From assembly GCF_020858115.1 (NCBI RefSeq), contig NZ_JACYMM010000008.1, forward strand, positions 223,004 through 287,003: a stretch of DNA of 64,000 nucleotides. Reading direction: 5' to 3'. Below the pieces are notes generated by a model, which was given only the letters and a program-made list of their open reading frames with translations, made no database searches and was not told the DNA's origin. A program made the translations under genes and the position numbers. Shown one piece after another: positions 55,611 through 64,000 of this stretch. Source of the DNA: Janthinobacterium sp. FW305-129 (GTDB taxonomy: Bacteria; Pseudomonadota; Gammaproteobacteria; Burkholderiales; Burkholderiaceae_D). Within the stretch, counting starts at the first letter, position 1. Each line of letters opens with the position of its first letter.

Positions 55611-55703
55611 TGGCGGAGACGGTGGGATTCGAACCCACGATACAGGTATAAGCCGTATGCATCCTTAGCAGGGATGTGCCTTCGGCCACTCGGCCACGTC
55701 TCC
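55611..55703 (-). tRNA. tRNA-Ser (anticodon GCU)
   Basis: 93 bases including an encoded CCA. The acceptor stem GGAGACG pairs with CGTCTCC, the T arm has GGTTCGAATCC, the anticodon loop reads CTGCTAA (GCU) and the long variable arm of class II serine tRNAs is present. It decodes AGC and AGU. Confidence 0.97.
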
Positions 55704-55813
55704 TAGCTGATTACTCAACTATGTCTCTGTAGCTAACTGCGCTGCAGCGACGAACGTCATAATATCGATTGCCCCCCCTTTGGTCAAGGGCGTGGGGCAA
55801 TATTTTTGGATAT

Positions 55814-57061
55814 TTACGCTTTTTCCAGCTCGAACGCTTTATGCAGCGCGCGCACGGCCAGTTCCATGTACTTTTCATCGATCAGCACGGAGATCTTGAT
55901 CTCGGAAGTGGAGATCATCATGATGTTGATGCCCTCTTCCGACAGGGTACGGAACATTTGCGAGGCGACGCCCACATGGCTGCGCATGCCGACGCCGACG
56001 ACGGACAGTTTCGACACTTTCGCGTCGCCCGTGATGCTGGCCGCGCCCAGCGATTCGCGGTTCGCTTCCAGCACGGCCAGCGCGCGCGTGTATTCGCCGC
56101 GCGAGACGGTGAAGGTGAAGTCCGTTTTACCGTCGACCGACTGATTCTGTATGATCATGTCGACTTCGATATTCGCGTCCGCCACCGGTCCCAGGATGTG
56201 GTACGCCACGCCTGGACGGTCGGGCACGCCGAGCACGGTGATTTTGGCTTCATCGCGGTTGAAGGCGATGCCGGAGATGACTGCTTGTTCCATGTTTGTA
56301 TCTTCCTCAAACGAAATCAGGGTGCCTGAATTGGCTTCTATTTCCAGCGGCAACATCGGGTCGGTCAGCGACGACAGCACGCGCGTGGGAACGCGGTAGT
56401 TGCCGGCAAATTCCACCGAGCGCGTCTGCAGCACTTTGGAACCCAGCGAAGCCAGTTCCAGCATTTCTTCAAAGGTGATGGTCTTCAGGCGGCGCGCCTC
56501 GGAGACCACGCGCGGGTCGGTCGTGTAGACGCCATCGACGTCCGTGAAGATCAGGCATTCGGACGCCTTCATGGCGGCGGCGATCGCCACGGCCGAGGTG
56601 TCAGAACCGCCGCGGCCCAGGGTCGCGATGTTGTCGTGTTCGTCGACGCCCTGGAAACCGGTAATGATGACGATCTTGCCCGCATCGAGGTCGCGTTTGA
56701 CTTTTTCGTCATCGATCGACTGGATGCGTGCCTTGGTAAAGGCGGAATCGGTCTTGATCGCGACTTGCCAGCCAGCATAGGATACGGCTTGTTTGCCGAT
56801 CGCCAGCAATGCCATCGACAATAGGCCGACGGACACCTGTTCGCCTGTCGAGGCGATCATGTCAAGTTCACGGGGATCGGGTTGATCCATGATTTCCTTG
56901 GCCAGTCCAATCAGGCGGTTCGTTTCGCCCGACATGGCGGATGGCACCACCACGATTTGATGCCCAGCGTCGTGCCACTTGGCAACGCGCTTGGCGACAT
57001 TCTTGATACGGTCAGTCGAGCCCATCGACGTACCGCCATATTTGTGGACGATTAAAGCCAT
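55814..57061 (-). CDS. lysC: Aspartate kinase
   Basis: 415 aa from the ATG at 57061 (an in-frame TTG at 57082 would add 7). It phosphorylates L-aspartate, the first step to Lys, Thr and Met. The kinase core shows KYGGTSMGS (6-14), TLGRGGSDTSAVA and FTDVDGVYTTDPR. Two C-terminal ACT domains for feedback by Lys/Thr follow (VLGVPDRPGVAYHIL and SVVGVGMRSHVGVASQMF). The length fits the beta-proteobacterial monofunctional type. Confidence 0.96.
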   Translation of the reverse strand: MALIVHKYGGTSMGSTDRIKNVAKRVAKWHDAGHQIVVVPSAMSGETNRLIGLAKEIMDQPDPRELDMIASTGEQVSVGLLSMALLAIGKQAVSYAGWQVAIKTDSAFTKARIQSIDDEKVKRDLDAGKIVIITGFQGVDEHDNIATLGRGGSDTSAVAIAAAMKASECLIFTDVDGVYTTDPRVVSEARRLKTITFEEMLELASLGSKVLQTRSVEFAGNYRVPTRVLSSLTDPMLPLEIEANSGTLISFEEDTNMEQAVISGIAFNRDEAKITVLGVPDRPGVAYHILGPVADANIEVDMIIQNQSVDGKTDFTFTVSRGEYTRALAVLEANRESLGAASITGDAKVSKLSVVGVGMRSHVGVASQMFRTLSEEGINIMMISTSEIKISVLIDEKYMELAVRALHKAFELEKA

Positions 57062-57257
57062 AAGAGTGAAGTTTCCGCTCAAGAAGAATAAAAAAGGAGG
57101 GCTTTACTCTACATGCCGCAATGCAAAATAACAAGCTAAAAAGCGCATTAGCTCATACCGATTGCGCATATGGAAATAACCAATCCATGCAGTCCAGCTG
57201 GCTTGAGCAGCCACTTGCCGGCCACCCCGAGAGTGGCCGTGGCGGCTGCCCCTGCGC

Positions 57258-58676
57258 TCAGCAGGAGACCCAACGCAAGGCGACGCGGGGACGATCCAGC
57301 AGACTCAGACAATGGCAATCGAGGCCGATACCAGCCGCGTACAGCAATTGTTGCGCCGCACAGACAAGGGGCAGGCGTTCGCGCTCCCAGGCGGGCACGT
57401 CGAACGCCTGATAATGGTATTTCAAGCTCTTGGTGGGACGGTTCAGGGCCAGTTTCAGGCGCTCGCCGCCCTGGCGGAAGTCGATGGTCAAGGTTTGAGC
57501 TTGCAACCAGGCAATATCGATACCCTGCCCGCCTTCTTCCACCGCATCGAAATGCAGTACGCCGCCATACGCGGGAAAGGCCAGGCTGGCCTCGCCCTGC
57601 CACGTAAATTGCTGGCCGGCTTTTTCCAGGCCGGGAATGCCCGCATCGCTTTTGTCGCGCATGCCGGCAAGGTCATTCAGCTTGGGCGTCAGGTACAGCC
57701 GGTCGCGGTGGCGCCGCACGTGGCATTCGGGATGCGTGACCAGCAGTTGCGCATCGGGCCGCGCCTCCAGCAGTTGCGCCAGCATTTCCGCCAGCCACGC
57801 CGTCGACGGCATGCGCAAGCCGCGCGTGCCGAACCAGTGGCGCAGCAGGTTGTAGCAGCGGTCCGCGCTCAATTCCCGCAATTTCGCCAGCTCGATGCAG
57901 TCGCCGTCGAGGCAAGCGGCCAGATCCTGCGTCGCCAGTTCCGTCAGCAGGCGCTGCGCCGATTGCGCATGCTGGGCGCTGCGGGCGAAGCGCTCCTGGA
58001 AACCGGGAAACGCCTGCGCCAGCACGGGCATCACCTGGTGCCGCAGGGCATTGCGGGCGAAGCGGGGATCGTCGTTCGACTCGTCGTGGATGTGCGCAAT
58101 GGCATGCTTGTCCACATACGCTTCGAGTTGCCTGCGCGACACGGAAAGCAAGGGGCGCGCCATCACCAGGTCCGGGTTGCCCAGCAGCTCGGGCGCGCTG
58201 TTGGCGCCATCCATGCCGGACAGCCCCGCCGTGCCGGAGCCGCGCAGCAATTGCAGCAGCACCGTCTCGGCCTGGTCGTCCTGGTGGTGAGCCGTGAGCA
58301 GCAGGCGCACGCCGTGCGCGGCGCACAGCTCGCCCAGGGCCGCGTAGCGGCGCTTGCGGGCCGCCTCTTCCGTGCCCGTCTTCGCATTCTTTTCCAGGGT
58401 GACCTTGCGCGCCTCGAAGGCGATGCCCAGGCCGGCGCACGCCTGCTCGCAGTGGGCCAGCCAGGCATCCGCATTCGGACTCAGGCCGTGGTGCACGTGA
58501 AACGCGTGCAAGGCCACGCCCTGCTCCTGCGCCCAGGCATGCGCCAGGTGCAGCAGGGCCGCGGAATCGAGGCCGCCGCTGAGGGCGATGCCGACCGTCT
58601 CGCCGGCTTGCGGTCCGCAGGTTTCCAGCGCGCTGGCGAAGATGTCGGGCACGGTGGCGGTTTGTTGCTTTTTCAT
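57258..58676 (-). CDS. tilS: tRNA(Ile)-lysidine synthase
   Basis: 472 aa. It attaches lysine to C34 of tRNA-Ile(CAU), changing its anticodon reading from AUG to AUA. The ATP-PPase loop SGGLDSAAL (about 29-37) and the TAHHQDDQAETVLL segment (113-126) are typical. The C-terminal TilS substrate-binding domains follow (LNRPTKSLKYHYQAFDVPAWERERLPLV). It is downstream of accA, a common arrangement in this group. A 196-base gap to lysC holds no feature that I can see. Confidence 0.95.
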   Translation of the reverse strand: MKKQQTATVPDIFASALETCGPQAGETVGIALSGGLDSAALLHLAHAWAQEQGVALHAFHVHHGLSPNADAWLAHCEQACAGLGIAFEARKVTLEKNAKTGTEEAARKRRYAALGELCAAHGVRLLLTAHHQDDQAETVLLQLLRGSGTAGLSGMDGANSAPELLGNPDLVMARPLLSVSRRQLEAYVDKHAIAHIHDESNDDPRFARNALRHQVMPVLAQAFPGFQERFARSAQHAQSAQRLLTELATQDLAACLDGDCIELAKLRELSADRCYNLLRHWFGTRGLRMPSTAWLAEMLAQLLEARPDAQLLVTHPECHVRRHRDRLYLTPKLNDLAGMRDKSDAGIPGLEKAGQQFTWQGEASLAFPAYGGVLHFDAVEEGGQGIDIAWLQAQTLTIDFRQGGERLKLALNRPTKSLKYHYQAFDVPAWERERLPLVCAAQQLLYAAGIGLDCHCLSLLDRPRVALRWVSC

Positions 58677-58698
58677 TCGGACTCCGGGAATGCAAAGA

Positions 58699-58742
58699 GG
58701 GACAGGTGGATAGCCGAATGTGTTCGGCTACCTGCCTGTCCC
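58699..58742. repeat. Extragenic hairpin, GGGACAGG type
   Basis: GGGACAGG (58699-58706) pairs with CCTGTCCC (58735-58742), enclosing TAGCCGAA/TTCGGCTA (58711-58730). The CCTGTCCC core is shared with the hairpin at 5996-6034. Confidence 0.65.
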
Positions 58743-58782
58743 TGGTGTGTGATGCTTGCTTTAACCCAAGACCTTAACTGCC

Positions 58783-58809
58783 GGGGTCAGACCCTAAGGG
58801 TCTGACCCC
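58783..58809. repeat. 27-bp perfect hairpin, GGGGTCAGACCCT type
   Basis: GGGGTCAGACCCT (58783-58795) and AGGGTCTGACCCC (58797-58809) are perfect complements around a single A. It lies between accA and tilS, without a T run. It is probably a dispersed extragenic repeat. Confidence 0.75.
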
Positions 58810-58835
58810 AGACTCTGCCGTTGGGTTTCAACAAA

Positions 58836-59810
58836 TTACTCGCTCGGCGTGGTTTCCTTGAACTTGCCGTAGCTCAGCAGTTTTTCATGGCGCGCGGCCA
58901 GCAGATCCTTGGTTTTCATGCCCTGGAACTGGCGCAGGGTGTCGGCCAGTGCGCGTTTGAGCAAGGTGGCCATCTGTTTCGGATCGCGGTGGGCGCCGCC
59001 CAGCGGTTCGTTGATGATCTTGTCGATCAGGCCCATGGCTTTCAGGCGGTGCGCCGTCAGGCCCAGCGCTTCGGCCGCGTCGGAGGCGCGCTCGGCGCTC
59101 TTCCACAGGATCGAGGCACAGCCTTCCGGCGAGATCACGGCATAGGTCGAGTATTGCAGCATCAGCACGGCGTCGCCCACGGCAATGGCCAGCGCGCCGC
59201 CGGAACCGCCTTCACCGATGATGGTGGCGATCAGCGGCACTTTCAGCTCGGCCATCACGTACAGGTTGTGGCCGATGGCTTCCGACTGGCCGCGCTCTTC
59301 CGCATCGATGCCGGGGAAGGCGCCTGGCGTGTCAACGAAGGTGAAGATGGGCAAGTTGAACTTTTCAGCCACTTTCATCAGGCGCATGGCCTTGCGGTAG
59401 CCTTCCGGTTTCGGCATGCCGAAATTGCGCATGGCGCGCTCTTTCGTGTCGCGGCCCTTCTGGTGGCCGATGACCATGCACGGCTGGCCGTTGAAGCGGG
59501 CCAGGCCGCCGACGACGGACAGATCGTCCGCGTAGCTGCGGTCGCCATGCAATTCGTGGAAATCGGTAAAGATTTCATTCACGTAATCCATGGTGTAGGG
59601 GCGCTGCGGGTGGCGCGCGATCTGCGCCACTTGCCAAGGCGTCAGCTTGGCGTAGATATCCTTGGTCAGCTGCTGGCTCTTCTTGGCCAGGCGGTCGATC
59701 TCTTCCGAGATGTCGACGGCCGAATCGTCTTGCACGAAGCGCAACTCTTCGATCTTGGAATCGAGTTCCGCGATCGGCTGTTCAAAATTGAGGAAAGTCG
59801 TTTTAGTCAT
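58836..59810 (-). CDS. accA: Acetyl-CoA carboxylase carboxyltransferase subunit alpha
   Basis: 324 aa from the ATG at 59810 with GGAGGT upstream. It is the alpha half of the carboxyltransferase that makes malonyl-CoA for fatty acid synthesis. Family segments include [19 protein letters not shown] at the start, [20 protein letters not shown] and the oxyanion glycine pair [10 protein letters not shown]. Length and order are normal. Confidence 0.97.
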   Translation of the reverse strand: MTKTTFLNFEQPIAELDSKIEELRFVQDDSAVDISEEIDRLAKKSQQLTKDIYAKLTPWQVAQIARHPQRPYTMDYVNEIFTDFHELHGDRSYADDLSVVGGLARFNGQPCMVIGHQKGRDTKERAMRNFGMPKPEGYRKAMRLMKVAEKFNLPIFTFVDTPGAFPGIDAEERGQSEAIGHNLYVMAELKVPLIATIIGEGGSGGALAIAVGDAVLMLQYSTYAVISPEGCASILWKSAERASDAAEALGLTAHRLKAMGLIDKIINEPLGGAHRDPKQMATLLKRALADTLRQFQGMKTKDLLAARHEKLLSYGKFKETTPSE

Positions 59811-59864
59811 TGTACCTCCAGGTTTTACCGGCCACGGCGCCAGGGCGCGCGGCGTCATCTATGT

Positions 59865-60587
59865 TTATTTTACCGTACCGGCTGGTGCGCCGGGGGCTGC
59901 ATCGGGTGCGGCAGGGGCGGCTGCAGGGTCGAGACTGCGCCACAGATACCACGTCGCCACGGTGCGCCACGGTTCCCAATTGGCGGAAACTTCGCGGGCA
60001 TCGCTGCGGGAAACTGGTTCGCCGGAAAAATAATTGACGCTGATGCCCTGGATCAAACCCGGGTCGTCGAGCGGCAAGACATTCGGCCGGAGCAGATTAA
60101 ATATCAAAAACATCTCGGCTGTCCAGCGGCCGATGCCGCGGATCTGCACCAGTTCGGCGATGACGGCTTCGTCATCCATCTGATCCCACTGGCTCGCGTG
60201 CACGCGCTTGGCCTTGAAATGGTCGGCCAGGTCGAGGATGTATTCGGTCTTGCGTTTAGACAAACCGCAGGCGGACAGTTGCTCGGCGCCGGCCTTCAAG
60301 ACTTGTGAAGGCGTGCATTTCGGGCAAGCCAGCAGCAGCTTTTTCCAGGCGGCATCAGCCGCCTTGGGCGTGATCTGCTGGCCCACCAGCGAACGGGCCA
60401 GGGTGGTAAACGGGTCGCTATGGCCGACCAGGTGCAGGTCGCCAAATTGCGGGATGAGTTTTTTCATGATGCGGTCGCGCTTCATCAGCTCGATCTTCGC
60501 CTCTTCCCAGTAGTGCGGCACCTGGATCACTTGCGCCAGGTCCGTCACCTTGGGCGCTTCCCCGTTTTCCCTGGACGTAGCCATCAT
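59865..60587 (-). CDS. DNA-3-methyladenine glycosylase II-like (HhH-GPD) protein
   Basis: 240 aa base-excision glycosylase of the AlkA branch. The helix-hairpin-helix [18 protein letters not shown] and the catalytic aspartate segment [12 protein letters not shown] (second D) are present. It removes alkylated purines. The N-terminal AlkA_N domain of E. coli AlkA is absent, so it resembles the short yeast MAG type. The start overlaps the cysS stop (ATGA). An alanine/proline-rich tail closes the chain. Confidence 0.9.
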   Translation of the reverse strand: MMATSRENGEAPKVTDLAQVIQVPHYWEEAKIELMKRDRIMKKLIPQFGDLHLVGHSDPFTTLARSLVGQQITPKAADAAWKKLLLACPKCTPSQVLKAGAEQLSACGLSKRKTEYILDLADHFKAKRVHASQWDQMDDEAVIAELVQIRGIGRWTAEMFLIFNLLRPNVLPLDDPGLIQGISVNYFSGEPVSRSDAREVSANWEPWRTVATWYLWRSLDPAAAPAAPDAAPGAPAGTVK

Positions 60588-61978
60588 GCGCGGCGCCAGT
60601 TGGTCGAGCCGTCAGGCTTGTCTTCAAGAATAATGCCTGCGGCCAACAATTCGGCGCGGATCTTGTCGGACTGGGCAAAGTCGCGCGCCTTTTTCGCCGC
60701 GCTGCGCGCCGCGATGGCCGCTTCGATGCCGGTCGCCTCGTCCTGGCCGCCGGCCGCGCCGACAGTTGCCTGCAGGAATTGCTGCGGCGTGCGCTCCAGC
60801 AAGCCGAACACGCCCGCCAGGCCCTTCAATTGACGCGCCAGGGCCGGCGACTTGCTCTTGTTGACTTCCGTTGCCAGGTCGAACAGGGCGGCCACGGCCA
60901 GCGGCGTGTTGAAATCGTCGTCCATCGCTTCGCGCACGCGCACGGCATGGGCTTCGCTCCAGTCGATGGCGCCCGCTTCCACCGCCACGTCGGCCAGCGC
61001 CGTGTACAGGCGGGTCAGCGACAGGCGCGCGTCGTCCAGGTGCACGTCCGAGTAATTCAGGGGGCTGCGGTAGTGCGCGCGCAGGATGAAGAAGCGGATC
61101 ACTTCGGCATCGAACTTTTGCAGCACTTCGCGGATGGTGAAGAAGTTACCGAGCGACTTGGACATTTTTTCATTGTCCAGGCGTACGAAGCCGTTATGGA
61201 TCCAGTAATTGACGCTGGTGTGGCCGAACGCGCCTTCGGATTGGGCGATCTCGTTTTCGTGGTGCGGGAATTGCAAGTCCGCGCCGCCGCCATGGATGTC
61301 GAATTGTTCGCCGAGCAAGGCGCAGGACATGGCCGAGCACTCGATATGCCAGCCCGGGCGGCCTTTGCCCCACTTCGAGTCCCATTTGACTTCTTCCGGC
61401 TCGGACTCCTTCGACGACTTCCACAGCACGAAGTCGAGCGGATCGCGCTTGCCCGTGTTCACATCGACGCGCTCGCCCGCGCGCAGGTCGTCGAGCGACT
61501 TGCCCGACAGCTTGCCGTAGTGGGGGAAGTTGCGCACGGCGTAATTGACGTCGCCGTCCGCGCCCTGGTAAGCCAGGTCCTTCGCTTCCAGCTGCTCGAT
61601 CAGGCGCAGCATCTGCGGCACGTATTCGGTGGCGCGCGGCGTGTGGTCGGGCGTCAGGATGCCCAGCGCGGCCGTGTCTTCATCCATGTACCGGGTGAAA
61701 CGCGTCGTCAGCTGGGAAATCGTCTCGCCGTTTTCCACGGCGCGGCGGATGATCTTGTCGTCGATGTCCGTAATGTTGCGCACATACGTGACGTCGAAGC
61801 CGGACGCCTTCAGCCAGCGGTAGATGACGTCGAAGGCCATCATCATGCGCGCATGGCCGATATGGCAATAGTCGTAGATGGTCATGCCGCAGACGTACAT
61901 GCGTACCTTGCCCGCTTCCATCGGGACGAATACCTGCTTCTCGCGAGCCAGGGTGTTGTAAATCTTTAGATTGCTCAT
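60584..61978 (-). CDS. cysS: Cysteinyl-tRNA synthetase
   Basis: 464 aa class I synthetase from the ATG at 61978. The HIGH motif is CHIGHAR, the KMSKS loop is [10 protein letters not shown], and the zinc ligands include the early cysteine in [10 protein letters not shown] and the HHENE segment. The DALR-type anticodon domain lies near the C-terminus. Length is typical. Confidence 0.97.
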   Translation of the reverse strand: MSNLKIYNTLAREKQVFVPMEAGKVRMYVCGMTIYDYCHIGHARMMMAFDVIYRWLKASGFDVTYVRNITDIDDKIIRRAVENGETISQLTTRFTRYMDEDTAALGILTPDHTPRATEYVPQMLRLIEQLEAKDLAYQGADGDVNYAVRNFPHYGKLSGKSLDDLRAGERVDVNTGKRDPLDFVLWKSSKESEPEEVKWDSKWGKGRPGWHIECSAMSCALLGEQFDIHGGGADLQFPHHENEIAQSEGAFGHTSVNYWIHNGFVRLDNEKMSKSLGNFFTIREVLQKFDAEVIRFFILRAHYRSPLNYSDVHLDDARLSLTRLYTALADVAVEAGAIDWSEAHAVRVREAMDDDFNTPLAVAALFDLATEVNKSKSPALARQLKGLAGVFGLLERTPQQFLQATVGAAGGQDEATGIEAAIAARSAAKKARDFAQSDKIRAELLAAGIILEDKPDGSTNWRRA

Positions 61979-62256
61979 CGTACTTTGCAAGTGGAGCGGC
62001 CGCCAGCCTGGCAAAACGACAGACAGGCGCGGACACCAGGGGTGCCGCGCCACTGAACTGCCGTGTGCGCCGAGACTGTACGACCCGCTATATTGTTGTT
62101 CTTGTTTGTTAGAATTAGGGCGTTAGCGGTCAAGTATAACATTGATAAAAACCATACTGGCCCGATATGAATCAGGTTTTTACGATGTTCAACCGAATTT
62201 TCATTTATTTACAATTAAAGCAAGTTTAAAGAAAAATAACGATTAAGGACGCCTTC

Positions 62257-62886
62257 ATGCAAGAAATCAAATCGAAACGCCTGTCTTTCCTGGCCCGCTT
62301 TTGCACCCTGTTTGCCGGCCTGACCCTGGGCAGCGCCGTCGTGGCAGCCGCTCCGGCGACCGCCCTCGACCCGACGCCCCACGTGGCCCTGAAAACCAGC
62401 ATGGGCGAGATCGTGCTGGAACTGGACCAGGAAAAAGCGCCAAAAAGCGTGGCCAATTTCCTGCAGTACGTCAACAGTGGTTACTACAAGGGCACGGTGT
62501 TTCACCGCGTCATCGACGGCTTCATGATACAGGGCGGCGGCTTCGACAAGAACATGAAACAAAAAGCCACCAAGGCGCCGATCAGGAATGAAGCGCAAAA
62601 CGGCCTGCAAAACGTCACCTACAGCATCGCCATGGCGCGCACGGGCGACCCGCATTCGGCCACCGCGCAATTCTTCATCAACGTCAACGACAATGGCGCG
62701 CTCGACTATCCTGGCCGCGACGGCTTCGGCTACACGGTGTTCGGCAAAGTCGTCAGTGGCATGGATGTGGTCGACAAGATCAAGGCCGTGCCCGTGGCCG
62801 ACAAGGGTCCGCACCAGAACGTGCCGGTCACCCCCGTGGTGATCGAATCGGCGACTTTACTCAAGACAGCGCCCGCAAAACTGTAA
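62257..62886 (+). CDS. ppiA: Periplasmic cyclophilin-type peptidyl-prolyl isomerase
   Basis: 209 aa. A signal peptide (positive start MQEIKSKR, hydrophobic core, cleavage near VAAAPATA) precedes a cyclophilin domain with [22 protein letters not shown] and YTVFGKV. It speeds proline isomerisation in periplasmic proteins. Ribosome site AAGGA. It is followed by the cytoplasmic paralogue. Confidence 0.93.
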   Translation: MQEIKSKRLSFLARFCTLFAGLTLGSAVVAAAPATALDPTPHVALKTSMGEIVLELDQEKAPKSVANFLQYVNSGYYKGTVFHRVIDGFMIQGGGFDKNMKQKATKAPIRNEAQNGLQNVTYSIAMARTGDPHSATAQFFINVNDNGALDYPGRDGFGYTVFGKVVSGMDVVDKIKAVPVADKGPHQNVPVTPVVIESATLLKTAPAKL

Positions 62887-62959
62887 AATAGCGTTTTTGC
62901 GGCGCCGGCCTGGCTGGCACCGCTGAATCAATTATTCATCCAATTTATTAAGGATCATC

Positions 62960-63451
62960 ATGACCTCCGTCATCATCACCACCAATCTGGGCAAGATCAC
63001 CGCTGAACTGGACGCCGAGAAAGCGCCGAAAACGGTTGCCAACTTCCTCGCCTACATGAAAGCTGGTCACTACGACAACACAATTTTCCACCGCGTCATC
63101 GACGGCTTCATGATCCAGGGCGGCGGTTTCGAGCCAGGCATGAAACAGAAGCCTGCCGACACCACCGTGGAAAACGAAGCCAAGAACGGCCTGAAAAACG
63201 ACACGTACACCTTGGCCATGGCCCGCACGTCGGATCCGCATTCGGCATCGGCCCAGTTCTTCATCAACATCAAGAACAACAGCTTCCTCGACTATCCAGG
63301 CCAGGACGGCTGGGGCTACGCCGTGTTCGGTAAAGTCACCGAAGGCAAGGAAGTCGTCGACGCCATCCGCGCCGTGAAAACCTCGCGCGCCGGCATGTTC
63401 GCCGATGTGCCAGTAACCGATGTCATCATCGAAAAAGTCGAAGCAGTTTAA
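62960..63451 (+). CDS. ppiB: Cytoplasmic cyclophilin-type peptidyl-prolyl isomerase
   Basis: 163 aa without a signal peptide. [25 protein letters not shown] and YAVFGKV match its upstream neighbour closely, so the two are tandem duplicates sent to different compartments. AAGGAT ribosome site. The typical lpxH gene follows. Confidence 0.95.
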   Translation: MTSVIITTNLGKITAELDAEKAPKTVANFLAYMKAGHYDNTIFHRVIDGFMIQGGGFEPGMKQKPADTTVENEAKNGLKNDTYTLAMARTSDPHSASAQFFINIKNNSFLDYPGQDGWGYAVFGKVTEGKEVVDAIRAVKTSRAGMFADVPVTDVIIEKVEAV

Positions 63452-63531
63452 TTCGGCTACTGCATCATGAATAACAGGCATTGCAGCGTTTGCGCCTCTC
63501 CATGCACTTCACTTCTTGGGAGCGTTGAACG

Positions 63532-64000
63532 ATGACAATGCCTGCCGCACTCTTTATTTCCGACCTGCATCTGCAGAGCTCGCATCCGCGCACCAGCGCG
63601 GCGTTTCTTTCTTTCCTGGAACACCATGCGCAATATGCGCAAGCGCTGTATCTATTAGGCGACCTGTTCGAATACTGGGCCGGCGACGATGACCTGGAAG
63701 ACCCGTTCAATGCGCGCATGACGGCCGCCATCCGCGCCGTCAGCGATGCTGGCGTGCACGTCTACTGGATCGCCGGCAACCGCGACTTTCTCGTCGGCTC
63801 CGGCTTTGCCGCCGCCGCCGGCGCTACCCTGCTCAGCGAACCGCACGTGGCAACAATTGCCGGCCGGCGCATCGTCTTGCTGCATGGCGACGCCGAATGC
63901 ACGAAAGACGTCAGCTACATGGAGTTTCGCGCCATGGTGCGCCAGCCCGCCTGGCAAAAGCAGTTCCTGTCCATGCCGCTGGCGCAGCGCAAGGCCATCA
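63532..64000 (+). CDS. lpxH: UDP-2,3-diacylglucosamine diphosphatase, 3'-truncated by window edge
   Basis: 156 residues visible of about 240-260. This peripheral inner-membrane enzyme makes lipid X in lipid A synthesis. The calcineurin-like metal motifs are in place: SDLHL (10-14), GDLFEYW, AGNRDFL and LLHGDAEC. The ATG at 63532 has GGGAG upstream; the ATG at 63538 is possible. Confidence 0.94.
   Translation, partial: MTMPAALFISDLHLQSSHPRTSAAFLSFLEHHAQYAQALYLLGDLFEYWAGDDDLEDPFNARMTAAIRAVSDAGVHVYWIAGNRDFLVGSGFAAAAGATLLSEPHVATIAGRRIVLLHGDAECTKDVSYMEFRAMVRQPAWQKQFLSMPLAQRKAI

Noticed and set aside
55456..55668. Plus-strand open frame ending in GGIRTHDTGISRMHP
   Set aside because: This is the well-known false protein made by reading the complement of a tRNA-Ser gene.
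57148..57603. 151-codon minus-strand frame overlapping tilS
   Set aside because: It lies in another frame of the tilS 3' end and shows only R/G/A-rich shadow composition.

Overview
The window reads as chromosomal DNA of a GC-rich betaproteobacterium, most likely an Oxalobacteraceae of the Janthinobacterium/Massilia/Duganella group. This is inferred from protein style (accA, cysS, tilS, lysC, lpxH, DUF2325 and DmeF types), strong GGAGG ribosome sites, very high GC in third positions and the typical extragenic hairpins; no rRNA is present to confirm it. About 50 protein genes, one tRNA-Ser, one intact small transposon-like element (MITE), an IS21 remnant and several intrinsic terminators are supported.

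Layout. 1-5960: a maltodextrin operon (malF partial, malG, secreted GH13 alpha-amylase, PfkB sugar kinase) followed by an O-acetylhomoserine sulfhydrylase. 6525-9221: a large TonB-dependent receptor. 9381-17198 (minus): a tightly overlapped seven-gene operon of a MoxR AAA+ ATPase, two unknown proteins, a HEIGH-metallopeptidase/vWA fusion, another unknown, a PaaK-like adenylating enzyme and a NadR-like NMN adenylyltransferase/kinase; I regard this as the best candidate for an undescribed system. 17247-21969 (minus): a tripartite exporter (TolC, HlyD, two ABC-2 permeases) without an ATPase gene. 22147-27251 (minus): aspartate 4-decarboxylase with two tandem AspT antiporters.

27252-34827 is an anaerobic-lifestyle block: a solute-binding protein gene broken by a 158-bp MITE, a small HMA protein, the oxygen-independent ubiquinone genes ubiU-ubiV-ubiT, and a class III ribonucleotide reductase whose glycyl-radical domain is a separate 65-aa gene between nrdD and nrdG. 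FNR-like sites lie near several of these genes. 34976-39568 holds a Pls/PosA-type single-module NRPS-like membrane protein with its own phosphopantetheinyl transferase. 39565-47440 is mixed housekeeping: LysR, TrpF, RlmN-like radical SAM, YjdM, a Co/Ni efflux pair (dmeF with an RcnR-type repressor), a TlpA-type thioredoxin and a Fur-boxed DUF2325 gene.

47719-52308 is a tandem array of four PoNi-like (DUF1911/DUF1910) immunity paralogues plus a secreted partner, with no toxin gene in view. After a chemoreceptor, an AT-rich islet (54084-55440) next to the 3' end of tRNA-Ser(GCU) holds a probable Imm11-type immunity gene and an IS21 istA scrap between two imperfect repeats. 55814-64000 is core genome: lysC, tilS, accA, an AlkA-like glycosylase, cysS, ppiA, ppiB and the start of lpxH.
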